Assembly: GCA_039586815.1 (NCBI GenBank)
Contig: JBDHJR010000009.1
Coordinates: forward strand, 18,312 to 82,311
Direction of reading: 5' to 3'
Source of the DNA: WVYX01 sp039586815
Lineage (GTDB): Bacteria > Gemmatimonadota > Gemmatimonadetes > Gemmatimonadales > GWC2-71-9
DNA: 64,000 bases
In this document: positions 1-8,079 of the stretch, one piece after another
Numbering within the stretch: the first letter of the stretch is position 1
Layout of the letters: every line of letters begins with the position of its first letter
Notes under the pieces: model-generated
Seen by the model: only the letters and a program-made list of their open reading frames with translations
What the model was told of the DNA's origin: nothing
Database searches by the model: none
Program-made: the position numbers and the translations under genes

Positions 1-1
1 C

Positions 2-34
2 GTGATGAGGGCGATGCCGGCCGAGGGCCAGTGA
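2..34 (+). CDS. C-terminal tail of an upstream gene (partial)
   Basis: An open frame enters from the left edge and ends at a TGA at 32-34, encoding only about ten residues. Its stop overlaps the GTG start of the VKOR-like gene in a GTGA arrangement, which suggests the two are in one operon. Too little is visible to name the product. Confidence 0.4.
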   Translation: MMRAMPAEGQ

Positions 35-468
35 AGCACCGCATGACGATCGCCGTGCTCTCGGTGATCGGGTTCTTCATCAGCCTGTACCTCTGGCTGT
101 GGAAGGTGGGCTGGCTCGGCTCGCTGGCTTGTGGTGACGGAGGCTGTGAGAGGGTGCAGCTCTCCGACCAGGCGGACTTCCTGGGGGTGCCGGTGCCCTT
201 CTGGGGCATGGTGGGCTACGTGGCGTTGCTGGGGCTGAGTCTGGTCGGGCTCCAGCCCCGCTGGATCGAACGGCGGGAGCCCACGTTGCTGCTGCTGCTG
301 CTCTCCGGCGCGGGTGTGGGGTTCAGCGCCTACCTCACGTTCCTCGAAGCGTTCGTTATCCACGCGTGGTGTCGTTGGTGCATCGCCTCGGCGGTCATCA
401 TCGTGCTCGTCTTCGTGGCGGCGCTTGCCGGGATGCGAGGTTGGCGCCGGCCGGCCGAGGAGGTCTGA
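31..468 (+). CDS. Vitamin K epoxide reductase (VKOR) family membrane protein
   Basis: A 145-residue protein with four hydrophobic segments, the size of a stand-alone bacterial VKOR domain. Bacterial VKORs reoxidise a DsbA-like thiol oxidase in the periplasm and pass electrons to quinone. The family cysteines are visible: a loop pair at C34 and C39, and a CxxC at C114-C117 inside the last membrane region, which is the quinone-side active site. The GTG start overlaps the previous stop by four bases. No fused or adjacent thioredoxin/DsbA partner is seen in the window, so the partner is either upstream or encoded elsewhere. Disulfide supply would fit the nearby cytochrome c maturation genes, but that link is inference. 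Confidence 0.85.
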   Translation: MKHRMTIAVLSVIGFFISLYLWLWKVGWLGSLACGDGGCERVQLSDQADFLGVPVPFWGMVGYVALLGLSLVGLQPRWIERREPTLLLLLLSGAGVGFSAYLTFLEAFVIHAWCRWCIASAVIIVLVFVAALAGMRGWRRPAEEV

Positions 469-617
469 GAGCCGCATCCCACCGAGAGCGTGAGTCCACC
501 GTGAGGCGCTCGCGCAGTGTGATAACCTGTGACGCAGTGCATAGCAGGTACCACGCTCCATGCGCTCCTTTGTGAGCGGGCGGCGCATTACCCGCGCGGC
601 TCCGGAGGAGTGGTCCG

Positions 618-935
618 GTGACAACCCGTGTCCGCAGGGAACAGGTTCTGTTGGCTCCCGAGCGGCTCGACCTGGATACTTGCGATGAGTTCCGCCGCAG
701 CGCGGAGGAGCTCATTGGCCAACTCCGGGAGGGCAGGGGCACGCTCGTTGTGGACATGCGGGCCACCCGCCACCTCGACAGCGCCGGGCTCCGGGCACTG
801 ATCATGGTGCGGCGCCGGGCCGCACCCGCTGGCCAGGTGATCCGGCTAGCGGGTCCCAGCGAGGAGATCCGGGCGATCCTCCAGCTCACCAGGACCGCCG
901 GACTCTTCGAGATCGAGGAGACCGAGCCCGCCTGA
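618..935 (+). CDS. STAS-domain protein, anti-sigma factor antagonist type
   Basis: A 105-residue single-domain STAS protein. The hydrophobic strand followed by MRATRHLDSAGL is the conserved STAS core; the serine of DSAG is the usual phosphorylation site in SpoIIAA/RsbV-type antagonists. Such proteins bind an anti-sigma kinase and release a sigma factor or act in a partner-switching pathway. A GGAGGAG Shine-Dalgarno lies at 604-610, seven bases before the GTG start. No matching kinase or phosphatase is in the window. The next gene is a stand-alone receiver protein, so the pair may be a small signalling module. Confidence 0.8.
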   Translation: MTTRVRREQVLLAPERLDLDTCDEFRRSAEELIGQLREGRGTLVVDMRATRHLDSAGLRALIMVRRRAAPAGQVIRLAGPSEEIRAILQLTRTAGLFEIEETEPA

Positions 936-982
936 GCCAGCCGTCCTGTGCTATATTGCAGCCGCTCGGACACAGCACAGGT

Positions 983-1351
983 ATGGTTCCCACAGACGTT
1001 CGCCGCAGGATCCTGTTCATCGAGGACGAGGCCGGCCTCCGCAACGCCTACGAGCGCGCTTGGGGGGGGCGCTACGAGATGGCGTTCGCGGGTACGGGGG
1101 CGGAGGCGATCGCCCAACTCGCGAGCTTCGAGCCGGATGTCATCGTGCTGGACATGAGACTCCCCGACACAGACGGTATCGACCTCCTGCGCCAGATCCG
1201 CTCCGATCACCCCGATCTGCCGGTCGTGATCACCACCGCGTACGCCAGCATCGAGCCGCTGGTCGAAGTACTGGGCATGGGACACAGCGGCTATCTCTTG
1301 AAGCCATACACGCTGGACGAGCTCGCGGAGCGGATCGATGCCGCAACCTGA
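983..1351 (+). CDS. Single-domain response regulator (receiver only)
   Basis: A CheY-like receiver with no output domain, about 122 residues from the ATG at 983. The acidic pair is in FIEDEAG, the phosphoacceptor aspartate in VIVLDMRLPD, the switch threonine in ITTAY and the conserved lysine in LLKPY, so it looks phosphorylatable. A TTG at 956 would add nine residues but would put the TATATT at 952-957, a possible -10 element, at the start codon; the ATG is preferred. Its 3' end overlaps ccmA by 14 bases, so it is cotranscribed with the cytochrome c maturation genes. The cognate kinase is not in view. Confidence 0.8.
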   Translation: MVPTDVRRRILFIEDEAGLRNAYERAWGGRYEMAFAGTGAEAIAQLASFEPDVIVLDMRLPDTDGIDLLRQIRSDHPDLPVVITTAYASIEPLVEVLGMGHSGYLLKPYTLDELAERIDAAT

Positions 1352-2012
1352 TTCCACGCTCACGCTCCACGGCGTCTCCCGCCGCTTCGGCTACCGCTGG
1401 GCGGTGCGGGACGTGTCGCTCGAGGTGGCGCACGGCGAGGCGGTACTTCTCGTGGGGGGGAACGGCGCGGGGAAGACGACGCTTTTGCGAGTGGTGTCGG
1501 GGCTGCTGAGGGCCTCCAAGGGACGGGTCGAGCGGCAGGGTGCCGTCGGCATGGTGGCGCACCACATCATGATGTACGAGGCGCTCACGGCGCGGGAGAA
1601 CCTCCGCTTCTTCGGCCGGCTCCACGGGAGGAGTGACGGGACCCGCATCGATGCCTTGCTGGATCGCATGGGGCTGCTGCACGTGGGTGACGAGCGGATC
1701 GGCACGTTCAGCCGGGGCATGCTGCAGCGGCTCGCCATAGCCCGCGCCCTGCTGCCGGAGCCCCGTGTGCTGCTGCTCGACGAGCCGCTGACCGGCCTCG
1801 ACGACTCCGCGTCGCACACTGTGATCGACGTGCTGGCCGAGCTGAAGCAGAGCGGAGCGGGGATGATGATCGCCAGCCACCAGCTGGTCGAGCTGGTCGG
1901 CTCGGCCGATCGGGTGGGCTACATGGTGAGCGGGCGTATGGCGGCGCTGGAGCCTTGCGGCGACGCCGGGCAGGTGGTACAGCGCTATCGGGAGCTGGCC
2001 GCAGGTGAGTAG
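1338..2012 (+). CDS. ccmA: Haem exporter ATP-binding protein CcmA
   Basis: ABC-transporter ATPase of 224 residues. CcmA powers release of holo-CcmE from the CcmC-haem complex during System I cytochrome c maturation. Visible motifs: Walker A GGNGAGKTT near residue 40, the ABC signature FSRGMLQR (a variant of LSxGQ), Walker B VLLLDEPLTGLD and the H-loop in ASHQ. The gene is followed by ccmB with an 8-base overlap, then ccmC and ccmD, which fixes the assignment among otherwise similar ABC ATPases. Its start lies inside the response-regulator gene. Confidence 0.92.
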   Translation: MPQPDSTLTLHGVSRRFGYRWAVRDVSLEVAHGEAVLLVGGNGAGKTTLLRVVSGLLRASKGRVERQGAVGMVAHHIMMYEALTARENLRFFGRLHGRSDGTRIDALLDRMGLLHVGDERIGTFSRGMLQRLAIARALLPEPRVLLLDEPLTGLDDSASHTVIDVLAELKQSGAGMMIASHQLVELVGSADRVGYMVSGRMAALEPCGDAGQVVQRYRELAAGE

Positions 2013-2691
2013 CTACCAGACGCTGCGAGTGACCCTGGCCGTCGCGGCCAAGGACCTGCTGGTCGAGCAGCGCACGAAGACCGCGTTCTTCTCGTCGCTG
2101 GTGTTCGCCATCCTGGTCCTCACCATCCTCTACTTCGCCCGCGACGCCACGGCAGTGAGTGATCTGGATCTGGCGCCGGGTGCGCTGTGGGTGACGTTCT
2201 CGTTCGCGGGGATGCTGGGGCTCAACCGCGCCTTCCTGCTGGAGCGCGAGAACCGGGCGATGGACGGGCTGCGTCTGAGTCCGGCCAGTGCGACGGGGAT
2301 CTTCCTCGGTAAGGTGCTGGGCAACATGGTGTTCGTGGGGGTCGTCGAGCTGGTCTCGCTCCCGCTGTTCATCCTGTTCTACGACGTCCCCATCTGGCGC
2401 CAGGTGGGGCTCCTGCTGTTGGTCATATTCCTGGCCACCACCGGATTCGTCGCGGTGGGGACGCTGTTCAGCGCGATCGTGGTGCGCACGCGGTACTCGG
2501 AGGTGATGCTTCCGGTGCTGCTGCTGCCGTTCCTGTTCCCGCCGATCGTCGCGGCGGTTCAGCTCACGCGGCGCATCGTGGCTGAGCGGCCGTTCGATGA
2601 GCTGACCGGCTGGCTCAGCATGCTCGCCGCCTTTGTCATTATCTTCTTCTTTCTCTCACTCCTTCTCTTTGAGGCGATCCTGGAAGAATGA
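2005..2691 (+). CDS. ccmB: Haem exporter membrane protein CcmB
   Basis: A 228-residue integral membrane protein with about six hydrophobic segments, close to the usual CcmB length of about 220. It opens with the family-typical cytoplasmic KDLLVEQRTKTAFFSSLVF region. CcmB forms the transmembrane part of the CcmABCD complex. The GTG start overlaps ccmA, and the stop shares an ATGA with the ccmC start, so the genes are translationally coupled. Confidence 0.92.
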   Translation: MSSYQTLRVTLAVAAKDLLVEQRTKTAFFSSLVFAILVLTILYFARDATAVSDLDLAPGALWVTFSFAGMLGLNRAFLLERENRAMDGLRLSPASATGIFLGKVLGNMVFVGVVELVSLPLFILFYDVPIWRQVGLLLLVIFLATTGFVAVGTLFSAIVVRTRYSEVMLPVLLLPFLFPPIVAAVQLTRRIVAERPFDELTGWLSMLAAFVIIFFFLSLLLFEAILEE

Positions 2692-3392
2692 CACGCCGTG
2701 AAAGAGCGATCCGGTCCGCGCGTCGCGGCTCCGTGATCACCGCAGTCGCTCTCCTGGGCCTGGTGGGGGTGTACATTCGCGCCCTCGTATACACCCCGGT
2801 CGAGCGACTTCAGGGGCTCGCGCAGAAGATCTTCTATGTTCACGCCCCGGTCGCCTGGGCGGCCCTGCTGGCCTTTGCGGTGACGGGGCTGCTGAGCCTG
2901 CTGTACCTGATCACGCGGGATCGCAAGTTCGATATGGTGGCCAGCTCGTCGGCCGAGGTGGGTGTGGTGTTCTCCATCGCCATGCTCACGACGGGACCGC
3001 TCTGGGGGAAGCCCGTGTGGGGAACCTGGTGGACCTGGGATGCGCGGCTCACGTCCACTTTGTTCATCTTCCTGCTCTTCGTGGGCTACATGGTGCTGCG
3101 GAGCGCGTTCAACGACTTCGAAATCAGGGCCAGGTTCTCGGCCGTGCTCGGGGTGATGGCGCTGGTGCTCGTGCCGTTCATCCACATCACGGTGTACTGG
3201 TTCCGCACGCTGCACCCCGAGCCCGTGTTGCTGAAACCGGATCGCCCGTCGCTTCCGGGGGTCATGCTGACTACGCTGCTGATCTCGGTCGCCGTGTTCA
3301 CGGCGCTGTACATCGGCTTCTTGATGCAGAGCCACGCCCTGATGGTGCTGCGGGACATTCGGGAGGAGGAGACGGTCGATGCAAACGCCTGA
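2688..3392 (+). CDS. ccmC: Haem exporter protein CcmC (WWD family)
   Basis: A 234-residue, six-segment membrane protein of the haem-handling WWD family. The tryptophan-rich signature is plain (WGTWWTWDARLTS). Two candidate haem-ligand histidines sit at the outer ends of helices, in FYVHAPVAW and in YWFRTLHPEP. CcmC presents haem to the chaperone CcmE. No ccmE follows: after ccmD the next gene is on the other strand, so CcmE, CcmF and CcmG/H must be encoded elsewhere if System I is complete. Confidence 0.94.
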   Translation: MTRRERAIRSARRGSVITAVALLGLVGVYIRALVYTPVERLQGLAQKIFYVHAPVAWAALLAFAVTGLLSLLYLITRDRKFDMVASSSAEVGVVFSIAMLTTGPLWGKPVWGTWWTWDARLTSTLFIFLLFVGYMVLRSAFNDFEIRARFSAVLGVMALVLVPFIHITVYWFRTLHPEPVLLKPDRPSLPGVMLTTLLISVAVFTALYIGFLMQSHALMVLRDIREEETVDANA

Positions 3393-3495
3393 CAACGGCG
3401 GCTACATGGTGGCCGCGTACATCATCACGGCGGTAGTGGTCCTGGGTTACGCAGTCTTCCTCCTGTATCGACTGGCCAAGTCCAAGGATCAGTAG
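3379..3495 (+). CDS. ccmD: CcmD-like small membrane protein
   Basis: A 38-residue protein starting with ATG inside the end of ccmC. It has a short polar N-terminus, a tyrosine-containing single membrane helix (about residues 10-30) and a basic tail ending AKSKDQ. That layout is typical of CcmD, which stabilises the CcmABC complex and helps release holo-CcmE. The position directly after ccmC supports the call. The stop overlaps the tail of the convergent DUF92 gene by seven bases. Confidence 0.8.
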   Translation: MQTPDNGGYMVAAYIITAVVVLGYAVFLLYRLAKSKDQ

Positions 3496-4250
3496 AGGGC
3501 CACAGCCGCAGCGGCCCCCAGCCCGGTGGCCACGAAGTTCACGCCGTCGTTTCCCAACCAGCGGAGCCCGCGCACGGGCCGTGCCCGCTCGCCACAGCGG
3601 TGCATGGCCCGCTCGGTCTGCACGGCGCAGCGGTCGCAGTAGTACACTCCCTGGAGCGTAGCGCCGAGGAGCGAGTCGGCGAACATCCCTACGACGCCAC
3701 CGGCCGCCGCCGCCACGGCGATATTGGCCGGAACGCCGAGCAGCAGCGCCAGCCCACCCATCGCGGCTGCCCCCAGCAGCCCCGCGCCGCTGCCCAGCAT
3801 GCTCACGCCTCCCGAAGTGCCTGGTGTCACGGGTCGCCCCGACGTGATGAGCCGTGTCGGCCCGGTGGAGCGCATCCCGATCTCGGTGGCCCACGTGTCG
3901 GCCTGCGCGGTAGCCAGGGTCCCGACAACGATGGCCCAGCCACCGTCGCCGACCGTGAGGAGCAGGGCTCCGGCAGCGGCCCAGCCGCCGTTGGCGAGTA
4001 CCTGCCGCCCCGTGCGGCCGCGCCGGCGGGTCGGCCCGGCGTCGGAGCGGGCTCCGCCGAGGCCGTAGGTGAGTGCGCTGCCGGAGACGAAGAACAGGGC
4101 GAGGAGGGCCGCACCCGGGATGCCGCCACCTGTGAAGATCGCCGCGCCCACCAGGGCAGCGGCGATCGTTCCACTCGCGGTGAGCCACCCGACCGCGCGC
4201 CCCGCCAGGGCGAGCCCGGCGGCGAGCGCGATCGCTACCAGCGGTGTCAT
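3489..4250 (-). CDS. DUF92 / TIGR00297 family membrane protein
   Basis: A 253-residue protein with about six to eight hydrophobic segments, from the ATG at 4250. Family marks include ADTWATEIG, a run of small residues in the central helices, and a cysteine cluster YYCDRCAVQTE followed by HRCGE that looks able to bind a metal or react with thiols. The end carries the family-typical WLGNDGVNF. Function of the family is not established. The start overlaps the anti-sigma gene stop by ATGA, so it is expressed with the sigma/anti-sigma pair and could be part of the same envelope or redox-stress response; that is inference. Confidence 0.8.
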   Translation of the reverse strand: MTPLVAIALAAGLALAGRAVGWLTASGTIAAALVGAAIFTGGGIPGAALLALFFVSGSALTYGLGGARSDAGPTRRRGRTGRQVLANGGWAAAGALLLTVGDGGWAIVVGTLATAQADTWATEIGMRSTGPTRLITSGRPVTPGTSGGVSMLGSGAGLLGAAAMGGLALLLGVPANIAVAAAAGGVVGMFADSLLGATLQGVYYCDRCAVQTERAMHRCGERARPVRGLRWLGNDGVNFVATGLGAAAAVALY

Positions 4251-4516
4251 GAAGCCTGGTGCTCTCCCGTTTCGAACATGAGCTGCTCGAGGATGCGCTT
4301 CTTGAGCGCATCGGGGGCGCACTGAATGCGCGCGCGTGCCTCGACGAACCGCACGTAGGAGTCCTCGAACTTGGAGAGGGCGAGGCACGGGGCACACTTC
4401 TCGAGGTGCGCGCGCACCTCGTCGGAGCGCACCGGCGTCAGCTCCTTGTCGATGTACTCGTACAGGCGATCGAGCGCTTGGCGACAGTCGATGTCGCGAG
4501 GATCTTCGTCCGTCAT
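4247..4516 (-). CDS. Zinc-binding anti-sigma factor (zf-HC2 / RsrA-like)
   Basis: An 89-residue soluble protein with the anti-sigma zinc signature HLEKCAPC (HxxxCxxC) and an upstream cysteine in DIDCRQAL. This is the layout of RsrA-type ZAS proteins, which hold an ECF sigma factor inactive until oxidation or another signal releases it. There is no membrane segment, so it senses a cytoplasmic signal. It overlaps both the sigma gene upstream and the DUF92 gene downstream by four bases, so the partners are made in fixed ratio. Confidence 0.85.
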   Translation of the reverse strand: MTDEDPRDIDCRQALDRLYEYIDKELTPVRSDEVRAHLEKCAPCLALSKFEDSYVRFVEARARIQCAPDALKKRILEQLMFETGEHQAS

Positions 4517-5085
4517 TCGCTCTCTTCCTTCTGCTCTTTGATGTACCCCATCTCCACGGCGTAGTCGTACAGCTCCTTCTGGAGCGCCTGTCGTGCCCGG
4601 AAGAGGCGCGACTTCACGGTACCCACGGGCACTTCGGTGACCTTCGCGATCTCGGCGTAGGGAAGTCCCTCCACGTCGCTCAGCACGAGGGTCTCGCGGA
4701 ACTCGTCCGGCAAGCGGTCAATCGCGTGCAGGATGTCCTCGTCCACCAGCTGGCTGAAGAACGTCCCCTCGGGATCGGGATCCTGTACGTGCTCGAAGAC
4801 CGTGAACGGCTCGATGTGCGTGACGTCCACTTCGGTACCGGTCCGCTTGGCCTTGCGGTACTCGTTGATGAACGTGTGGCGCAGGATGGTGAGGAGCCAC
4901 GCCCGAACGTTCGTGCCGGGGCGGTACTGATGCCACGACCGGAAGGCCTTGAGCATCGTCTCCTGGGCGAGATCCTCGGCCTGTGTCTCGTTGCCCGACA
5001 GGCGGAGGGCCACTCGGTAGACGGTGTCGAGGTGCGGCAGCGCCTCTTCCTCGAAGCGGCGGCGGTCGGCTTCTGTGGCCACCAT
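4513..5085 (-). CDS. ECF-type RNA polymerase sigma factor (SigH/SigR-like)
   Basis: About 190 residues from the ATG at 5085, with region 2 (AEDLAQETMLKAFRSWHQY, AWLLTILRHTFINEYRK) and region 4 (LPDEFRETLVLSDVEGLPY, then a helix-turn-helix with VPVGTVKSRLFRAR). Coupling to an HxxxCxxC anti-sigma factor is characteristic of the thiol-stress SigR/SigH group. A TTG at 5121 would add 12 residues; neither start has a strong Shine-Dalgarno. No convincing GGAAT/GTT autoregulatory promoter was found upstream. Regulon and inducing signal cannot be read from the window. Confidence 0.88.
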   Translation of the reverse strand: MVATEADRRRFEEEALPHLDTVYRVALRLSGNETQAEDLAQETMLKAFRSWHQYRPGTNVRAWLLTILRHTFINEYRKAKRTGTEVDVTHIEPFTVFEHVQDPDPEGTFFSQLVDEDILHAIDRLPDEFRETLVLSDVEGLPYAEIAKVTEVPVGTVKSRLFRARQALQKELYDYAVEMGYIKEQKEESE

Positions 5086-5219
5086 TCTCGGGGTCCGTGT
5101 TTCGCTGGAAGTGTGTCGCAAACAATCACCATGTGACGCGCTGGGCGCAACGGCTCTGGTATCGCGCCAGACCTTGGGCTAACTTGCCCGCCGAATCCAC
5201 CAATCTCTCAGCCCTTTAC

Positions 5220-5846
5220 ATGAACACCCAACCCGCACGTCCGGTTCACGCGGTCATTCCGCTCTCGGTGCTCGAGTCGATGCAGCAACTGGACTCGCTT
5301 GCGCCCGACGAGTCGGACGAGTTTCGCCAAGAGGTCGCCGCCAAGCGGCTCGGCACGAGCTCCACGGTCGCGATGCAGATCGACCGGTTCCGGCGCATGG
5401 CCCGGCGGAGCGTACCGGTGGACCGGGCCGAGGCCACGGCGCTGCTGCGGCTGGCCGGACGGCGGACCGACGCAGGGCTGGTGTTCGCCGACGCGGGACG
5501 CAGGGCTGCGCGCCACGCCACGGGGCGGGTGTCGCCGCTGGCGCGCGGCTTCAGGCGGATACTGCCCCGGTTCGCGCGCCGGCGGTACGGGATGAGGCTG
5601 GTGCGGCGCGCGGTGCTCGAGGTGCTCGACATCGAGCTGGAGGGCGTGGAGCGCCAGCTTGTCGTGGACACGCCCGACGCGCCGACGGCCGATGCCACGG
5701 CGGACGGCAGCGCATGCGGACTCTACGGATCGGCGATGGCCGCGATCCTGCGGACCTTCACAGACTTCGACGGGGCGGTGCTGCACGACACCTGCCGGGC
5801 CAGGGGTGCGGCGACCTGTCGCTGGCACACGGCGAGCCCCTCCTGA
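5220..5846 (+). CDS. Uncharacterised protein, possibly V4R-like
   Basis: A 208-residue, arginine-rich, soluble protein starting at the ATG at 5220, divergent from the sigma-factor gene. I do not recognise a family with confidence. The C-terminal end (LHDTCRARGAATCRW) resembles the cysteine-containing end of V4R (4-vinyl reductase-type) small-molecule-binding domains, and the middle is predicted helical. No signal peptide or membrane segment is visible. There is no clear Shine-Dalgarno, which makes the exact start uncertain. It is followed ten bases later by the M24 peptidase gene and probably cotranscribed. Confidence 0.55.
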   Translation: MNTQPARPVHAVIPLSVLESMQQLDSLAPDESDEFRQEVAAKRLGTSSTVAMQIDRFRRMARRSVPVDRAEATALLRLAGRRTDAGLVFADAGRRAARHATGRVSPLARGFRRILPRFARRRYGMRLVRRAVLEVLDIELEGVERQLVVDTPDAPTADATADGSACGLYGSAMAAILRTFTDFDGAVLHDTCRARGAATCRWHTASPS

Positions 5847-5856
5847 GGAACCTAGG

Positions 5857-7023
5857 ATGAGCGCACTGCAGAACTTCGATCTCGACGGCCTTGGAGTGAC
5901 GCTGAAGCAGCGCGGCCTCGATGGCTGGCTGGTGTACGACTTCCATGACTCCAACCCGGTGGCGCGCAGGATGCTGGGGGATACGGGCATGCTCACCCGC
6001 CGGCTGTTCGTATGGCTCCCGGCCGTGGGACCGGCGCAGCTGGTGGTGAGCGTCATCGACCGACCCGCGGTGGGCGACTTTCCCGGCGAGTGCAACACGT
6101 ACACCACGTGGCAGGAGCTGCACCAGCGCCTTGCGGTGCTGGTACAGGGCCGGCGCATCGCTATGGAAGTGTCGCCGGAGAATGCGGTGCCCTACCTCGA
6201 CATGGTGCCGTCGGGGGTGGTGGAGCTACTCGGGCGGCTGGGCGCTACGGTGCTGCCTTCCGCGCCGCTGGTGACCGAGTTCGCCTCGCGCTGGTCGCAA
6301 ACCGAGCTGGAGGACCACCGCCGCGCGGCCGAGACCATAGCCGAGATCGCCCGCGGCACTCTAAGGCTGGCGATCCAACAAGTGGGGACGGCCACCGAGG
6401 TCACCGTGCAGCACAGCGTGCTGGAGCAGCTCGCGGCGGCCGGACTCGAGACGGAGGACCCGCCCATAGTGGCCTTCGGCCCGCACGCCGCCGACCCGCA
6501 CTATGCTCCCCATGAGTCCACTGATCGCACGCTGGCGGCGGACGAGGTGGTACTGCTGGATCTGTGGGCACGCTACTCGCCCAAGACGGTGTGGGCCGAC
6601 CAGACGTGGATGGCGTTCAGCGGCACGCCACCGGGCGAGGTGGTCACCGTGTGGGAAACGGTGCGCAACGCGCGCGACGCCGTGGTGGAGCGGCTCCGCA
6701 AGGGACCGCGCAGCGGCGAGAAGCTGACCGGCGCGGTCTTGGACAACGTGTCGCGCGAAGTGATCGCCGCCGCCGGGTACGGCGATGCGTTCACTCACCG
6801 CACGGGGCACTCGATCGACCTGGATCTCCACGGCTCGGGGCCCCATCTGGATGACTTCGAGACACACGACGTGCGGGAGCTGCTCGAGGGGGTGGCCTTC
6901 TCGGTTGAGCCGGGGATCTACCTGCCGGGCCGGTTCGGTGTGCGCAGCGAGATCAACGTGGCGCTGGGGGCAGACGGACCGGAGGTCACTCCGGCCGATC
7001 CGCAGACCGATCTCATAGTCTGA
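5857..7023 (+). CDS. M24 family metallopeptidase (Xaa-Pro aminopeptidase-like)
   Basis: A 388-residue two-domain protein: a creatinase-type N-terminal domain (about 1-150) and a pita-bread catalytic domain. The five metal ligands can be placed as the aspartates in LLDLWA and VWADQTW, the histidine in THRTGHSID, and glutamates in SVEPGIY and VRSEINV. It probably removes N-terminal residues from Xaa-Pro peptides in the cytoplasm; there is no signal peptide. The ATG at 5857 is preceded by a GAGGAA ribosome site. Substrate is not predictable from sequence alone. Confidence 0.88.
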   Translation: MSALQNFDLDGLGVTLKQRGLDGWLVYDFHDSNPVARRMLGDTGMLTRRLFVWLPAVGPAQLVVSVIDRPAVGDFPGECNTYTTWQELHQRLAVLVQGRRIAMEVSPENAVPYLDMVPSGVVELLGRLGATVLPSAPLVTEFASRWSQTELEDHRRAAETIAEIARGTLRLAIQQVGTATEVTVQHSVLEQLAAAGLETEDPPIVAFGPHAADPHYAPHESTDRTLAADEVVLLDLWARYSPKTVWADQTWMAFSGTPPGEVVTVWETVRNARDAVVERLRKGPRSGEKLTGAVLDNVSREVIAAAGYGDAFTHRTGHSIDLDLHGSGPHLDDFETHDVRELLEGVAFSVEPGIYLPGRFGVRSEINVALGADGPEVTPADPQTDLIV

Positions 7024-7038
7024 GCCGCCGCGCTGTGC

Positions 7039-7064
7039 GGGGCCGGGCTGGGTTGCCCGGCCCC
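7039..7064. terminator. GC-rich hairpin between convergent genes
   Basis: A perfect 10-bp stem (GGGGCCGGGC / GCCCGGCCCC) with a six-base loop sits in the 47-bp gap between the convergent M24 and ctaA genes. It could terminate both transcripts. There is no T-tract on either side, so intrinsic termination may be weak. Confidence 0.55.
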
Positions 7065-7070
7065 GGTGCC

Positions 7071-7997
7071 TCAGGCCTGCGGGTTCGCCGTCGTGGCAGG
7101 CGCCTTGGGGGCCAACCACACCAGGTACACCAGCCCCACCCACAGTGCCGCTCCGAGGGCTGCATGCAGCCCCCGCCACACCGGCATGAGCAGGGACAGC
7201 ACCATGATGGCGCCTACCACGACCTGCGCCACGCCGAGGCCCGCCACGATCCACGCCGCCTCCTGGATGCGCGCCGCCGCCTGCTTGCGCCGCAGCCCCA
7301 ATCCCATGCCAATCAGATGGAAGAAGAGCGCGTACGCCAGCAGCCGGTGCGTCCAGTGGATGTGCGGCAGGCCGGAGGCGCCGGCGGTGGGCCATAGCTG
7401 CCCGTTGCACAGCGGGAATCCCTGGCAGGCCGGAGCCGCCCCGGTAGTGGCGACCATCCCGCCCATCAGGATGACGGCCGCCGCCAGCACGGTCGCTCCG
7501 ATGATGCCGCCCCTTCCCGTGGCGATTCCGGGGGGTGGTGCCGCAAGGCCTCCGTGGATGCCGGCCCGCAGGCCCAGCACCACCAGAGTGGCCAGCAGGG
7601 TGAGGCCCGCTCCGAGGTGCAGGATGACCGTGTGCGGCGGTAGCTCGAGCTTCACCGTGATCGCGCCGAGCAGCGACTGCACCAGCAGCAGGAGCACCGC
7701 CAGCATAGCCGGTCGGAGCGTCCCGCCGCTGCCCGAGCCGCCGGGAGTGCCGCGCAGCGTGTAAGCGAATCCCGCGGTCACCAGCGTGAGGGCGGTGAGG
7801 CCAAGCACCGCCAGGCGGTGGGCGAACTCGATCACCGTCTGAGCGCTGTCGAAGGCTGGAATGACCTTCCCATTGCAGAGCGGCCAGTGGTCGCCGCACC
7901 CCATGCCCGACTCCGTAATGCGAACCACGAAGCCCAGTACGATGATGGCGTAGGCGAAGGCCGCCGTGACGTATGCCAGCGTGCGGAGTGTTTTCAT
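7071..7997 (-). CDS. ctaA: Haem A synthase (CtaA/COX15 family)
   Basis: A 308-residue, eight-helix membrane protein. CtaA oxidises the C8 methyl of haem O to make haem A for aa3-type cytochrome oxidases. The two pseudo-symmetric halves show the haem-ligand histidines (FAHRL, ILHLGAG, HWTHRL, LHAALG), the catalytic glutamate in RITESGMG and cysteine loops CGDHWPLCNG and ACQGFPLCNG. No ctaB or oxidase subunit genes are nearby. Together with ccmABCD it shows an aerobic respiratory chain. Confidence 0.92.
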   Translation of the reverse strand: MKTLRTLAYVTAAFAYAIIVLGFVVRITESGMGCGDHWPLCNGKVIPAFDSAQTVIEFAHRLAVLGLTALTLVTAGFAYTLRGTPGGSGSGGTLRPAMLAVLLLLVQSLLGAITVKLELPPHTVILHLGAGLTLLATLVVLGLRAGIHGGLAAPPPGIATGRGGIIGATVLAAAVILMGGMVATTGAAPACQGFPLCNGQLWPTAGASGLPHIHWTHRLLAYALFFHLIGMGLGLRRKQAAARIQEAAWIVAGLGVAQVVVGAIMVLSLLMPVWRGLHAALGAALWVGLVYLVWLAPKAPATTANPQA

Positions 7998-8079
7998 AAG
8001 CGCTGAAACTGCAGGGCGGCGCGCGAGCCGACAAGGAGCAATGGTGTCGGGAATCGGGCGGGGCCGCCTCCGTGTCAGC

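Noticed and set aside
6361..8034. 557-aa minus-strand open frame spanning M24 and ctaA
   Set aside because: It reads through two real genes in a different frame from ctaA and lacks motifs.
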